Made by a program: the position numbers and the translations under genes. Shown here piece by piece: positions 1 through 9,362 of a stretch of DNA of 64,000 bases (its first letter is position 1; each line of letters opens with the position of its first letter). Under the pieces are notes generated by a model. The model saw nothing but the letters and a program-made list of their open reading frames with translations, made no database searches and was not told the DNA's origin. Source of the stretch: Nocardia neocaledoniensis (GTDB lineage: Bacteria; Actinomycetota; Actinomycetes; Mycobacteriales; Mycobacteriaceae); contig NZ_QGTL01000008.1 in assembly GCF_003182135.1 (NCBI RefSeq), forward strand, positions 1 to 64,000, written 5' to 3'.

Positions 1-110
1 AGCATCATCACCACCATCAAGATGGCGATCACGGCGAGGCCGATGCCGCCGATGATCACCCAGCGCGGGACGCCGCGACGTTTGGGCGGCTCGGATGTCT
101 GGTAGTTCAT
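1..110 (-). CDS. Small membrane protein, N-terminal part (cut by window start)
   Basis: Only the first 36 codons are inside the window. The ATG at 108-110 follows a clear AGGAG ribosome site. The peptide begins MNYQTSEPPKRRG, a short charged cytoplasmic stretch, and runs straight into a long hydrophobic segment of Val, Ile, Gly, Ala and Met residues, so it is a membrane anchor or a small integral membrane protein. It is transcribed away from the TetR gene at 215, and such a divergent layout often means the regulator controls it. The family cannot be named because the rest of the protein is missing. Confidence 0.7.
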   Translation of the reverse strand, partial: MNYQTSEPPKRRGVPRWVIIGGIGLAVIAILMVVMM

Positions 111-159
111 GGTCGTCTCCTGGTTCGAGGATTCTCGACGCCACCAGTCTTTGCTATAC

Positions 160-214
160 AAACTGTCTCTGTCAATACGTATCGTCCAGACTATGTCGTT
201 GCGTATAATTGAGT
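160..214 (+). promoter_or_regulatory. Divergent promoter region with leaderless start for the TetR gene
   Basis: A perfect TATAAT lies at 204-209, so transcription should begin at about 215, which is exactly the ATG of the TetR gene. This suggests a leaderless mRNA, which is common in actinobacteria. A palindrome ATACGTAT lies at 175-182, with a related ATACGCAA (other strand) overlapping the -10 box; these are plausible operator half-sites for the adjacent regulator. Confidence 0.5.
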
Positions 215-811
215 ATGTCGAAACTCTGGAACGACACCATCGAGGAGCATCGACGTGGTGTCCGCGAAGCGATCCTGGACGCCACCTGGGCGCTGGTGAA
301 CGAGCGTGGCCCGACCTCGGTGAAGATGTCGGAGGTCGCCGAGCGAGCCGGAATCGGCCGGGCGACGCTGTACAAGTACTTCCCCGATGTCGAAGCCATC
401 CTCGCTGCCTGGCACTACCGCCAGATCACCCGGCAGGTCGCCTATCTCGGCGAGATTCGCGACGGCGCAACCGGTCCCATGCAACGCCTTCACGCGGTCT
501 TCGGTGCTTACGGTCACCATCAGCGTCGCCGGGCGCAACATCACCGGCATCAGCCCCATGGCAGTGAACTGGCGATTTTGCTCCATCGCTCCGATGGGCA
601 GGTCGAGGCGGCGCAGCGTCAGTTGCATGCGCTGGTCGCCGACCTGCTCGCCGACGCGGGCCGGGCGAGGGAGATCCGTTCCGACGTCACGGCCGACGAG
701 CTGGCGACCTATTGTCTGCACGCGCTGACGGCAGCTGATGCCCTGGCCGATGATCAGGCGGTCGAGCGGTTGGTGGCCGTTGTCATGGACGGACTGCGAC
801 GCCAGGCCTGA
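215..811 (+). CDS. TetR family transcriptional regulator
   Basis: A 198-residue regulator. The N-terminal helix-turn-helix is clear: residues about 20-60 contain VKMSEVAERAGIGRATLYKY followed by FPD, the usual TetR recognition helix. The C-terminal ligand domain is helical and His/Arg rich in its middle, and no ligand can be inferred. A TTG two codons upstream is in frame, but the ATG at 215 coincides with the start predicted from the TATAAT box and is preferred. It is divergent from the membrane-protein gene at 1-110, which is its likely target along with itself. Confidence 0.85.
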   Translation: MSKLWNDTIEEHRRGVREAILDATWALVNERGPTSVKMSEVAERAGIGRATLYKYFPDVEAILAAWHYRQITRQVAYLGEIRDGATGPMQRLHAVFGAYGHHQRRRAQHHRHQPHGSELAILLHRSDGQVEAAQRQLHALVADLLADAGRAREIRSDVTADELATYCLHALTAADALADDQAVERLVAVVMDGLRRQA

Positions 812-821
812 CCGGGATCCG

Positions 822-1290
822 ATGTTTCAGTGCCGGGTTCTGGTCAGCTTCGTGGCCGTGACCGCGCTGGTCGTGGTCTACCTCGGCCGATCGACCGGCC
901 GCGTGGTCTTCCCGTACGACAGCTCACCCGCGGCAGCCGCGGGCCTAGACGTTGCGTTCGCCCGAGCTCGCCGCCACGGGATCGGTCTCGGTCTGACTGT
1001 CCTGCCCGTCGACCCGGACGGTCTGCAAACGCGCGCTACTGATGCCGACGACCCGCTGTGCCGCTGGCGATACGCGAACCCGGACATTCCGCTGAGGGAG
1101 CAACTCGTCTCCGAACCGATGGAACACGCACTCGCGACAGCCTCCGCCGGCGCGGCGCTGGTCGTGATGCCCCAGCGCCGTAGGCGGTTCGGTCTATTGG
1201 CGCGCGAACCTTCGTCGCTACCCGCCAGCTGATCAGCACCGCCTCGGTCCCCGTCTTGTCGTCGTCCATATCGGTACCACGCAGCCCTGC
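822..1290 (+). pseudogene. Frameshifted universal stress protein (UspA) remnant
   Basis: The frame opened by ATG 822 encodes a UspA-like core: GRVVFPYDSSPAAAAGLDVA (beta-1 and helix-1), then DIPLREQLVSEP and ASAGAALVVMPQRRRRFGLL, the usual end of the nucleotide-binding loop. It stops at 1232, but the expected C-terminal part (RQLISTASVPVL, then VVVHIGT) continues in two other frames up to about 1280. At least two single-base shifts, near 1205 and 1253, are therefore needed to restore the domain. The N-terminus is also atypical. I judge it a decayed gene. It lies between the TetR gene and the recombinase at 1333, close to where the mobile segment begins. Confidence 0.65.
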
Positions 1291-1332
1291 TGCCGCGACA
1301 GGCGCCCGACAGCGGCACAGAGACTCATATTG

Positions 1333-2406
1333 TCAGCGCCCGGCAACGCTTCCGGGTGGCCATTCCGGCAGAGGCAACGGGGAAGACACAGGCGGAGGTG
1401 TCGACTGGCCCTCCGCCAGCGGATGGACTTCGCCCGTGAGCGCAGAAAGCGCCCCCGCGACCTCGTGAACGCTCGCCCGAACGTAGGTCAGCGTGGCACC
1501 GCCCGGAGTGTAGTGGACCGCGTGAGCGGCATACGCACGCGCAACGGCGAAACCGAAGTTCCGCTCCACCCACGTCAGCACCGTGTGCCGAAGCCAATGG
1601 GTACTGATCTGCTGTGTGGCAACCCAGGGCAGCTCTCGGCCCGCGCGCATCCACAGGTGGTCATATCTGCGGCGGGTGATCGGACGGCCGTGCCGGTAGC
1701 GCAGCAGCTGCTCGCCCGGCGCGGCGCCCCGATCGCCGTGGGTGGTGAGCATCGCCAGCAATGTCGACGAGACCGGTTGCCAATGAACCGTGCCACCCTT
1801 ACCGCGCAGCTTCACCAACCGCTGACCGACGTCCAGATCGGAGGGCCGCAGCGCCAGAGCGCTGCCCGTGCGGCACGCGGTCTCGAGGTGCAGACGCAGC
1901 AACAGCGTGTCGAGTTCCTTGTCGTCGCCCGTCGTGGTCACCGCATCGATGATCGCACCCAGCCGATCGGCTGCGATGGCACCGCGGGGGCTCGGAAGCC
2001 GGCGAGGCTTCGCCAACTCCATGGCAGCATTGGCCGCTCTGACATAGCCGTCGCTGGCGGCATAGCGATACAGGTACCGCAACGCACCGACCATGTGCTC
2101 GGCAGCCGACCGACCGTCACGAGAATTGCGGCGGTACACCGCCCGCGCGCGGGTCTGCTCGACCAACGCCTGCATCTCCAACGTCGTTGGGTCGTCGATG
2201 CGCCGCGAACCCCAGTCCTCGCGCAGTCGTTGCCAGTACGGCCGGTAGGTCCGCAATGTTCCCGCCCGGACCGTCGGGATGATGCGCGCGATGTACTCGT
2301 CGAACGTCGGGACCGGTCCGGGATTCGATTTGGACACAAGGTCTTCGGCTTGAACACCGAGCTGCTCGAGAAGCCGTCGCGCGATGTTGTGCGGAGACTC
2401 AGTCAT
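1333..2406 (-). CDS. Tyrosine recombinase / integrase (copy 1)
   Basis: A 357-residue site-specific recombinase of the lambda-integrase fold. Residues about 30-130 form a SAM-like core-binding domain. The catalytic part shows Arg in ETACRTGSALALR, Lys in the beta-hairpin LRGKGGTVHWQPV, His-x-x-Arg in HWLRHTVLTWVE, a further His in AYAAHAVHY and the nucleophile Tyr in LTYVRAS. It is a clear homologue of the recombinase at 14923-16014, sharing PITxRRYDHxW and HWLRHTxLTWVER. It probably catalyses excision or insertion of the segment it borders. The ATG lies at 2404-2406, and transcription runs outward, away from the relaxase gene. Confidence 0.93.
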   Translation of the reverse strand: MTESPHNIARRLLEQLGVQAEDLVSKSNPGPVPTFDEYIARIIPTVRAGTLRTYRPYWQRLREDWGSRRIDDPTTLEMQALVEQTRARAVYRRNSRDGRSAAEHMVGALRYLYRYAASDGYVRAANAAMELAKPRRLPSPRGAIAADRLGAIIDAVTTTGDDKELDTLLLRLHLETACRTGSALALRPSDLDVGQRLVKLRGKGGTVHWQPVSSTLLAMLTTHGDRGAAPGEQLLRYRHGRPITRRRYDHLWMRAGRELPWVATQQISTHWLRHTVLTWVERNFGFAVARAYAAHAVHYTPGGATLTYVRASVHEVAGALSALTGEVHPLAEGQSTPPPVSSPLPLPEWPPGSVAGR

Positions 2407-3015
2407 CGCAGACTCCGGACCACCGCGACCACCGCGACCACGCGGAATCCGCCGCAGTCACTATTCCACACGGCCGAGCCGAGACCGAGAAGAGCATGAA
2501 TGAACATCGGACAACCTTTCTGCCCGATCAACGGCTCTTCCGCACTCCAGTAGACCTGAACTCGACCGCTCGCGCCATCAACCGGCCAAGGCCGCCGACC
2601 TAAGCGGGACCGGTAATACGTATGCGCATTGCATGATTGCCGTCGCCGGTCGTTGGTTGTCACGCCTGGGTGAGCTCTGGCTTTCAACCCTTATCCGCCG
2701 GTATCAAGCGGAACGTGAATCACTCCGCGCCCAACACTTCCGCACAACATTCCGCTGCACCGCTAGCCCACGCTGCCCACACTCCACCGCTACTCTCACG
2801 CCACCCCCAACCCCAACCTCCACTCTCCGCCCCCTTAAGCGATCAGACATCTTGCATCTCGGAGTTCTTGGGCCAGCTGGCCGGACACAATTCGATTACG
2901 CCCAATGTCGAAAGTTGCCCAACGTTGCCTATAGTTGTCGATCGTTGCTCAGAGTGACTTGGGTCGCATCAATTCGCCCTTGCGGCAGTCGAATTCAGGG
3001 GTGCCTCATGGAGAC
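2407..3015. other. Gene-free region upstream of the relaxase, possible oriT/control region
   Basis: About 600 bp without a convincing gene. A pyrimidine-rich stretch runs from 2750 to 2840, and the segment 2880-2960 is less GC-rich than its surroundings. It contains four 10-bp direct repeats just before the relaxase start. For MobF relaxases the origin of transfer commonly lies beside the relaxase gene, so this is the natural place for oriT. No nic site can be assigned from sequence alone. Confidence 0.4.
2914..2953 (+). repeat. Four helically phased 10-bp direct repeats (iterons)
   Basis: GTTG(C/T)C or GTTGCT hexamers begin at 2914, 2924, 2934 and 2944, each exactly 10 bp apart: GTTGCCcaac, GTTGCCtata, GTTGTCgatc, GTTGCTcaga. 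One-turn spacing places all copies on the same DNA face, as in protein-binding iterons. They end 62 bp before the relaxase ATG, so binding by the relaxase or an accessory factor is plausible. Confidence 0.6.
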
Positions 3016-6000
3016 ATGGTCGCCACTATGCATAAAGTCGCCGCAGGCAACGGCTACGAGTACTACATGCGAAACACCGCCGCCAACGACACCACCGCGC
3101 GCGGGCGCGCCTCCCTGTCGGAGTACTACAACGAACACGGCGAAGCCCCCGGAACCTGGTACGGCACCGGACTCTCCGCACTCGGCATCGCCGAGGGTTC
3201 GGAGGTCACCGAAGATCAGATGAAGAACCTGTTCGGGGAGGGGCTACACCCGAACGCTGATGAGGTCCGCGAACGCGTCAAAGCCCAGCACCTCGATGCC
3301 GGAATCGAGCCGTCCGATGCAGCCCGCCGCGCCGAAAGGGCTACCCGCCTGGGCAACCGATATGCCGTCTACACAACGGTTTCCGACTACCGAAAGGCCA
3401 AGTCACAGGCATACCGCGACCACAACACCAGCGTGGGCGCATGCGTCACCGCCCACATTCCCGACGACACCCGCGCCCGCATGCGCACCGACGTCGCCAC
3501 CGCCATGTTCACCACCGAATACAAACGCGCACCGCTGGACGCACGCGAACTGTCGGGATGGATCGCCAAGAACTCACGCCCGGACCGCACCGCGGTCGCC
3601 GGTTACGACTTCACCTTCAGCACCGTGAAAAGCATCTCGGTGCTGTGGGCGATCGGCACACCGGAAATTCGGACGGTGATCGAGACCGCCATCCGCCGCG
3701 CGGCCACCGACGCGTTGACCTGGGCAGAGGACAATGCGTTGTTCACTCGGCTGGGCCGTAACGGTGTCCGACAAGTCGATGTGCAGGGCATGATCGCCGC
3801 GACGTTCGAGCATCGCGACTCCCGCGCCGGTGATCCCGACCTGCACATCCATGTCCTTTGGGCCAACCGCGTCCTGACCAGCGACGGCAAGTGGCGCACC
3901 GTCGACGGCAAAACTCTGCACGAAAGCGTCGTCACGGTCTCGGAAATCTTCGACACCCGCGTCGAGCACTACCTGGAAATCGCGCTGGGAATCCGGTTCG
4001 AAACCCGCCCCGACCGCACCCCCGACCAAGTCCGAGTCCGCGAAATCATCGGCGTCCCTCTGGAATTGATCCACCATTGGTCCCGGCGCGCTGCCGCGAT
4101 CACCGACCGACTCGACACCCTCACCGCCCAATGGCAGGCCACGTTCGGGCATGAACCCGGACCGGGCCAGGTACACCATCTGGCCCAGCGTGCGACTCTG
4201 GAAACCCGTCCCAAGAAGCATGTTCCGGGTTCTCGCACCGAGCAACGCGCCGCCTGGCGGGCCGAAGCGGAAGCGCTGCTAGGCGGCCCCGACGCGGTAG
4301 ACGCCATCATCCCGGCTGTCCTGGCCGCCCGACACACGCCGCGTCCGGTACCGGATCGTGCGTTTATCACCCACATCGCCGACCAAGCATTGGCGGCGGT
4401 TTCCCAGCGGCGCGCGACCTGGCGCGAATTCAACCTCCGTGCCGAAGTCGAACGCCAAATCCGCGGCAACGTCGCCCCCGACGACTGGCCACGCGTCGTC
4501 GATGAGGTTGTCGAACAAGCACTCTCGCCGACCTCGGCCATCGCGCGCGGCGATCCCGACGTGACCGAGCAACCCGACCTACGCGCGGTCCCGACCTGGC
4601 TTCGCCGCAGCGACGGCACCCCGATGCACACCCGCGCGAATTCGCGGATCTACACCACCGAATCCACATTGGCCGACGAAGCCGAGCTCATCGCGCTCTC
4701 GGTCGAACCCGGCGGACGCATCCTCGACCCAGGACACGTCGCTATCGCGGTCGCGGACTACAACACGACACACCCCGACGGACCACTGAAGCCCGGCCAA
4801 ATCCGCGTCATCGAATCGTTCGCGACCGCCGGAATGCGCGTGCAGACCGCCAACGCTCCCGCCGGAACCGGCAAGACCACCGCCATGGAAGTCCTCACCA
4901 CCGCATGGGAATCCGCCGGGGGGACCGTGCTGGGCATGGCACCCACGGCGGCCGCCGCGTCAGTGTTGGGTGAGTCGATCGGCACCCGTGCCGAAACCGT
5001 GGACAAACTTCTCCACGTCATCGACCGACACCACAGCGACACCGCGACCACCGAACACCCGCCGGTCCTGCCGCAGTGGGTACTCGACATCGACCACACA
5101 ACGTTGGTCATCGTCGACGAACACGTCACCTTGCCGACCGCCAAACGCCTGCAACTGCTTCGGTATCTGACCGGACGGGGAGCGACCGTTCGATGCATCG
5201 GCGACGACCAGCAGCTCCCAGCGATCAACGCCGGTGGCGTCGACGCCGACATGGCCGACGCCTCACCACAACAAACACCCGCCCTGTCCGACGCGGTGCG
5301 GTTCGCCCATCGAGGAGAAGCGCTGGCCTCCAAAGGGATACGCGAGGGCGACCCGACCGCCCTGGCGTGGTACCTCGACAACGGCCGAATCCACGCCGGA
5401 CACCTCGGCAGCGTCTACGAAGACACCTACCAAGCCTGGGCCGCCGACACCGCAAACGGCTCCGATGCGGTCATGCTCGCACCCACCCACGACATCGCGA
5501 CCGCGCTGAACGTCCGCGCCCGCGCACACCGGATCGCCCACAGCGACCCGCCCACGGGAACCGCCGCCGACTCGCACGTGTTCCTTGGCGACGGGTTGGT
5601 GGCATCAGCCGGTGACACCGTGCGCACGCGCCGCAACGATCGTCAGCTCCGGTTGGGTGAGCACGATTGGGTACGCAACGGTTACACCTGGACCATCCGG
5701 CAGGTTCACACAGACGAGTCGGTGACCGTCGTGCGGCGCGTACACGGTCGCGATACCGCCGCCGTCGTGCGTCTACCGGGTGAGTACGTGCGTGAACATC
5801 TGCACCTCGGCTACGCCACCACCATCGATTCCGCGCAAGGCATCACCGCGGATTCCTGCCACGTCGCCCTATCCGGGCGTGAGTCACGCCAACAGTTCTA
5901 CGTCGGGATGACCCGCGGGCGCCACACCAACCACGCCTACATCGCCACCGCACTCGATGGCGCCGAAGGCGATATCTACACCGTGACCGCCCACTACCCA

Positions 6001-7131
6001 CGCACCGCCGTCGAACACCTGACCCACATCCTCGACCGTGATGGCACACGAAAATCCGCCCACACCGAACTCCGCGACGCACTCGACCCCACCCGCCGCA
6101 TTGGCCACGCCGTTGACATCTATCTCGACACACTCGGTATGACCGCCGAACACGCCATCGGCACAAGACGACTCGACACCATCGACCGAATAGCCGACCG
6201 CCTCGTTCCGGGGCTGACCGACAGCCCTGCCTACTCGGTTCTTCGGCAGCATTTGGCGATGCTCGCCCTTGCCGGGGCCGACCCGATCACCGAACTACGC
6301 ACAGCCATCGCCGCGCGGGAACTCGATACCGTGACCGACCCCGCCGCCGTCCTCGACTGGCGACTGGACCCCACCGGCAAGCACTCGACCGGATCTGGCC
6401 CGCTGGCCTGGACGCCCGGACTCCCTGCTGGCACGACCTCAGCGGTTGAACCTGACACCCTCGCGCCGGTGCAAGCGCGAGAACGGATCGTGGCAGAACT
6501 CGCCCGACAGGTCAGCGACACCGCCCGCAAGTGGACCCCTGGTACCGCCCCTAAGTGGGCACGACCGCTACTCGGCCGAGATCCTGAACTACTCACCGAC
6601 CTCGCCATCTGGCGCGCAGGGTTACACGTGCCCGAGGCCGACCACCGACCGACCGGACCTACCAGACACAGTGCGATCGAACGCGCTCACCAACAACGGT
6701 TGCAACGCCGCATCCTCGAAGTCGACGGCAACACCCAACTACCCCAACGCCGATGGGCAGCCACCGTCGACCGCATCGACCCCCGCATCAGTGCCGACCC
6801 GACCTGGCCTGTCATCGCCACCCATATCGACGCAGCGGCCCAGGACGGCATCGATATCGAACACCAGCTCACCGAGGCCAGCCGGACCCGGCCGCTGCCC
6901 GATGAGATGCCCGCAGCTGCACTCTGGACCCGCCTGGACATCGATCCCGCCAGCCTTGAGACCAGTGATACCCCCACCGAAGCACCCGGCGCTTCCATCG
7001 ATGCTGCGGTCAACGCCGCTGCCGCATTCGGCCATGGCGCGAGCGCAGCCGTTTCCGATTTCGAAGCCGATTTCGAGCCCGGAACCGATCAGGACCATCA
7101 GCGCGGAGCAGGCTACGACCTGGACTGGTAG
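3016..7131 (+). CDS. MobF-type conjugative relaxase-helicase (TraA/TrwC family)
   Basis: A 1,371-residue protein that would nick one DNA strand at oriT and unwind it for transfer. N-terminal relaxase domain: tyrosine pairs at Y16/Y17 (YEYYMRN) and Y37/Y38 (SEYYNEHG), and the three-His metal motif with H266 in EHRDSR and H277/H279 in DPDLHIHV. The RecD-like helicase part has Walker A APAGTGKTT at about 615-622 and a Walker B-like VIVDEH at about 699-703, where DEAG is more usual. Helicase motif IDSAQGITAD lies near residue 940, followed by GMTRGR. The C-terminal 400 residues are less conserved. ATG 3016 (MVATMHKVAAG) was chosen because it starts the conserved domain and follows GGAG; in-frame GTG 3001 is possible. 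No coupling protein is seen nearby. Confidence 0.93.
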   Translation: MVATMHKVAAGNGYEYYMRNTAANDTTARGRASLSEYYNEHGEAPGTWYGTGLSALGIAEGSEVTEDQMKNLFGEGLHPNADEVRERVKAQHLDAGIEPSDAARRAERATRLGNRYAVYTTVSDYRKAKSQAYRDHNTSVGACVTAHIPDDTRARMRTDVATAMFTTEYKRAPLDARELSGWIAKNSRPDRTAVAGYDFTFSTVKSISVLWAIGTPEIRTVIETAIRRAATDALTWAEDNALFTRLGRNGVRQVDVQGMIAATFEHRDSRAGDPDLHIHVLWANRVLTSDGKWRTVDGKTLHESVVTVSEIFDTRVEHYLEIALGIRFETRPDRTPDQVRVREIIGVPLELIHHWSRRAAAITDRLDTLTAQWQATFGHEPGPGQVHHLAQRATLETRPKKHVPGSRTEQRAAWRAEAEALLGGPDAVDAIIPAVLAARHTPRPVPDRAFITHIADQALAAVSQRRATWREFNLRAEVERQIRGNVAPDDWPRVVDEVVEQALSPTSAIARGDPDVTEQPDLRAVPTWLRRSDGTPMHTRANSRIYTTESTLADEAELIALSVEPGGRILDPGHVAIAVADYNTTHPDGPLKPGQIRVIESFATAGMRVQTANAPAGTGKTTAMEVLTTAWESAGGTVLGMAPTAAAASVLGESIGTRAETVDKLLHVIDRHHSDTATTEHPPVLPQWVLDIDHTTLVIVDEHVTLPTAKRLQLLRYLTGRGATVRCIGDDQQLPAINAGGVDADMADASPQQTPALSDAVRFAHRGEALASKGIREGDPTALAWYLDNGRIHAGHLGSVYEDTYQAWAADTANGSDAVMLAPTHDIATALNVRARAHRIAHSDPPTGTAADSHVFLGDGLVASAGDTVRTRRNDRQLRLGEHDWVRNGYTWTIRQVHTDESVTVVRRVHGRDTAAVVRLPGEYVREHLHLGYATTIDSAQGITADSCHVALSGRESRQQFYVGMTRGRHTNHAYIATALDGAEGDIYTVTAHYPRTAVEHLTHILDRDGTRKSAHTELRDALDPTRRIGHAVDIYLDTLGMTAEHAIGTRRLDTIDRIADRLVPGLTDSPAYSVLRQHLAMLALAGADPITELRTAIAARELDTVTDPAAVLDWRLDPTGKHSTGSGPLAWTPGLPAGTTSAVEPDTLAPVQARERIVAELARQVSDTARKWTPGTAPKWARPLLGRDPELLTDLAIWRAGLHVPEADHRPTGPTRHSAIERAHQQRLQRRILEVDGNTQLPQRRWAATVDRIDPRISADPTWPVIATHIDAAAQDGIDIEHQLTEASRTRPLPDEMPAAALWTRLDIDPASLETSDTPTEAPGASIDAAVNAAAAFGHGASAAVSDFEADFEPGTDQDHQRGAGYDLDW

Positions 7132-7250
7132 CCGTCGTTAGGCCCGGTGACAACGAGCGGAGCTGGGGGCATACCCGTCCTGTCTGTGCGCCCTACACTG
7201 GCTCGGGCAAGGTCGGTGCCGCGCGATAGGCGGTCGAAGTAGGAGTTGTG

Positions 7251-7898
7251 GTGATCCAGGCTGTTGTGTTCGATGTCGGCGAGACCCTTGTAGACGAGAC
7301 CCGGGAGTACGGCACCTGGGCGGACTGGTTGGGCGTTCCGCGCCACACCTTTGTCTCGGTGTTCGGCGCGGTGATCGCCCAGGGGCTGGACTACCGGGAG
7401 ACGTTCCAGGTGTTCAAGCCGGGTTTCGATTTGGATCAGCAGCGCCAGGCGCGCGCGGATGCAGGTAAGCCCGAGTGGTTCGGTGAGGACGACCTCTACC
7501 CGGATGTGCGCCCTGCCCTGTCGAAGCTGCGTGAGATGGGTGTCTGGGTGGGCATCGTCGGGAACCAGACTGTGCGCGCTGGCGGCCTTCTGCGTGGGCT
7601 CGATCTGCCGACCGACTTCATCGCGACCTCCGATGACTGGGGTGTGGCCAAGCCTGATGTCGCGTTTTTCGAGAAGGTTGTCGAGGTCGCCGGATGCCCG
7701 GCCGATCAGATCATCTACGTCGGTGACCGCATCGACAACGACATCACGCCTGCTGTGAAGGTGGGGATGCGGACCGCCTACATCCAGCGCGGGCCGTGGG
7801 GATGGATTCACCGGGACCGGCAGGATGTCAAGGAGCTTTCGGACTGGCGAATCGACAGCCTGTCCGAGCTCCCCGACATCGTGAAGGTCGAGCGCTAG
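7251..7898 (+). CDS. HAD superfamily hydrolase
   Basis: A 215-residue phosphatase-like protein. HAD motif I is VVFDVGETLVDE, with the nucleophile Asp and a Gly where many phosphatases have a second Asp, as in some haloacid-dehalogenase-like members. Motif II is IVGNQT, motif III the Lys in VAKPDVAFF, and motif IV is YVGDRIDNDITPA. A cap domain fills residues 20-95. RBS AGGAG at 7241-7245 fits the second of two consecutive GTG codons (7251) better than the first (7248). The gene runs tail to tail with the XRE-TPR regulator, the stops overlapping by four bases. With the MurF-like and APH-like genes it forms a possible functional set; its substrate is unknown. Confidence 0.85.
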   Translation: MIQAVVFDVGETLVDETREYGTWADWLGVPRHTFVSVFGAVIAQGLDYRETFQVFKPGFDLDQQRQARADAGKPEWFGEDDLYPDVRPALSKLREMGVWVGIVGNQTVRAGGLLRGLDLPTDFIATSDDWGVAKPDVAFFEKVVEVAGCPADQIIYVGDRIDNDITPAVKVGMRTAYIQRGPWGWIHRDRQDVKELSDWRIDSLSELPDIVKVER

Positions 7899-9169
7899 CC
7901 GGAGAGGGAGTTGACGGTTGTATGCCAGTCGTACAACCGCTCATCCAACGCCCTCACCTCAGGCAGGGAGTCCCACTTTCGCAGGTCCTGCCGGACCACC
8001 TTGATTCGGTCGAGAGTCGTTGCGTACCAGTACTCACCGATCCCGTCCAACGCATCCTCGAGGAAGCGGCACGCTTGCTCAGGAAGCTTGTCCAACACAC
8101 ACGCAGCGGCGGCATCGGCGAGGTAAACCGACCGCTGTTTCACCGATTCGGCAGGAAGTTCGTCGAGCACTTGCCGCAGCGTCTCCAACGCCAAGCGGCC
8201 ATCACCCGCCGATATCAGGGTATTGGCTTTGAAGCCCGCGAGCCGCGTCGGGGAGAACCAATCCAGCCACTCCGGCGACGGCCGATCCTGCGGATCATGC
8301 TGGACGTAGGACTGTTCGGCGTGTCGGATCAGACTCAGAGCCTGACGAGTGTTGCCGAACCGAGTCTCGACTTCGGCCTCAACCGCATCGAGCCAGGCAG
8401 TCAGCTCATGGTTTCCGTCGCCCCGCCGTGCGAATGCTCGGGCCGCACGAACGCGCTCCCTCGCTTCCTCGGCTCGCTTGGCTACACCGGAGAACGCAGG
8501 GACAAAAGCCATGTGCGCAAGCACCGCACAGCCCAGCAAGGCATCGGCCGCTTCGTGGGCAGCCTGGAGTGCGAGAACAAAACTGGCCTGCGCCTCCTCG
8601 GGCTGTTGGAGGTCGAAGAACTCGAGGCGGCCTGCGAGCAGCGCCGATTCTGACACGGCTCTGGCCAGGGAGGTCGTAGCGCGTACGTCGATCTGTGGGA
8701 TGAGATCGGCCCCCAGCCGAGCATGATCAGAGACGGATCGTTGCAGCTGCTTTGCTGGCAGTGACCAGTACATCCCGCGATGAGCGACCGTGATCGCCAC
8801 ATAGTTCTTCGCGACGGTCGCCGGCAGCTCTACGCCGCCCATCACACGCCGATTGCGTCCAGATTTCTGATTTCCATTGGTAGTCAACGACTCTCGCGAC
8901 CTCCGCCCATCCGCGCCATTCGGCCACGGTGGCGTGAATCCAAGCTCTGTTATGGGACGTTTGAACAGAGCTTCCAGGGCGGCGGCGTGTTCTGGATGCG
9001 GCCACGGTGGGTCTGTTGACTCCCAGCGTCGTACGGTGCGTACGGCTACCTCGATGCGGAGTCCGATCACGCGCGCAGCGTCGGTCAACGCCTCAGCCAG
9101 AGCCGCTTGGGACCGGTACCCCAATGCTTGCCGGGCCGCGCGCAAAGCCGCATTCCCATTGTTTGCCAT
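7895..9169 (-). CDS. XRE-type regulator with C-terminal TPR-like domain
   Basis: A 424-residue protein. The N-terminal 75 residues form a helix-turn-helix (LRAARQALGYRSQAALAEAL, then VAVRTVRRWES), followed by a linker. From about residue 120 onward it is a helical repeat region rich in Ala, Glu and Arg, of the type found in actinobacterial XRE regulators with tetratricopeptide repeats that sense peptides or small molecules. Codon usage matches the neighbours. It is convergent with the HAD gene and divergent from the hypothetical gene at 9363, so 9170-9362 is the region it would most likely control. Confidence 0.8.
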   Translation of the reverse strand: MANNGNAALRAARQALGYRSQAALAEALTDAARVIGLRIEVAVRTVRRWESTDPPWPHPEHAAALEALFKRPITELGFTPPWPNGADGRRSRESLTTNGNQKSGRNRRVMGGVELPATVAKNYVAITVAHRGMYWSLPAKQLQRSVSDHARLGADLIPQIDVRATTSLARAVSESALLAGRLEFFDLQQPEEAQASFVLALQAAHEAADALLGCAVLAHMAFVPAFSGVAKRAEEARERVRAARAFARRGDGNHELTAWLDAVEAEVETRFGNTRQALSLIRHAEQSYVQHDPQDRPSPEWLDWFSPTRLAGFKANTLISAGDGRLALETLRQVLDELPAESVKQRSVYLADAAAACVLDKLPEQACRFLEDALDGIGEYWYATTLDRIKVVRQDLRKWDSLPEVRALDERLYDWHTTVNSLSG

Positions 9170-9362
9170 GCGAGCGAGAATAGTCCGCTCTCAGGACATT
9201 TGACGAGGTGCAGGTTTGCTCACGGCCGCGATATGTCCTCTTGTTTGTCCTTCTTTCGGCCGATGCAATCGGTCAATGTTGTTCTCGCGGTTCCGCTGAG
9301 CTTCCCTAGCAGCCCGCCTCGTCACAGAAACGGACATCCGAGATGGATGACACGGAGGAACG

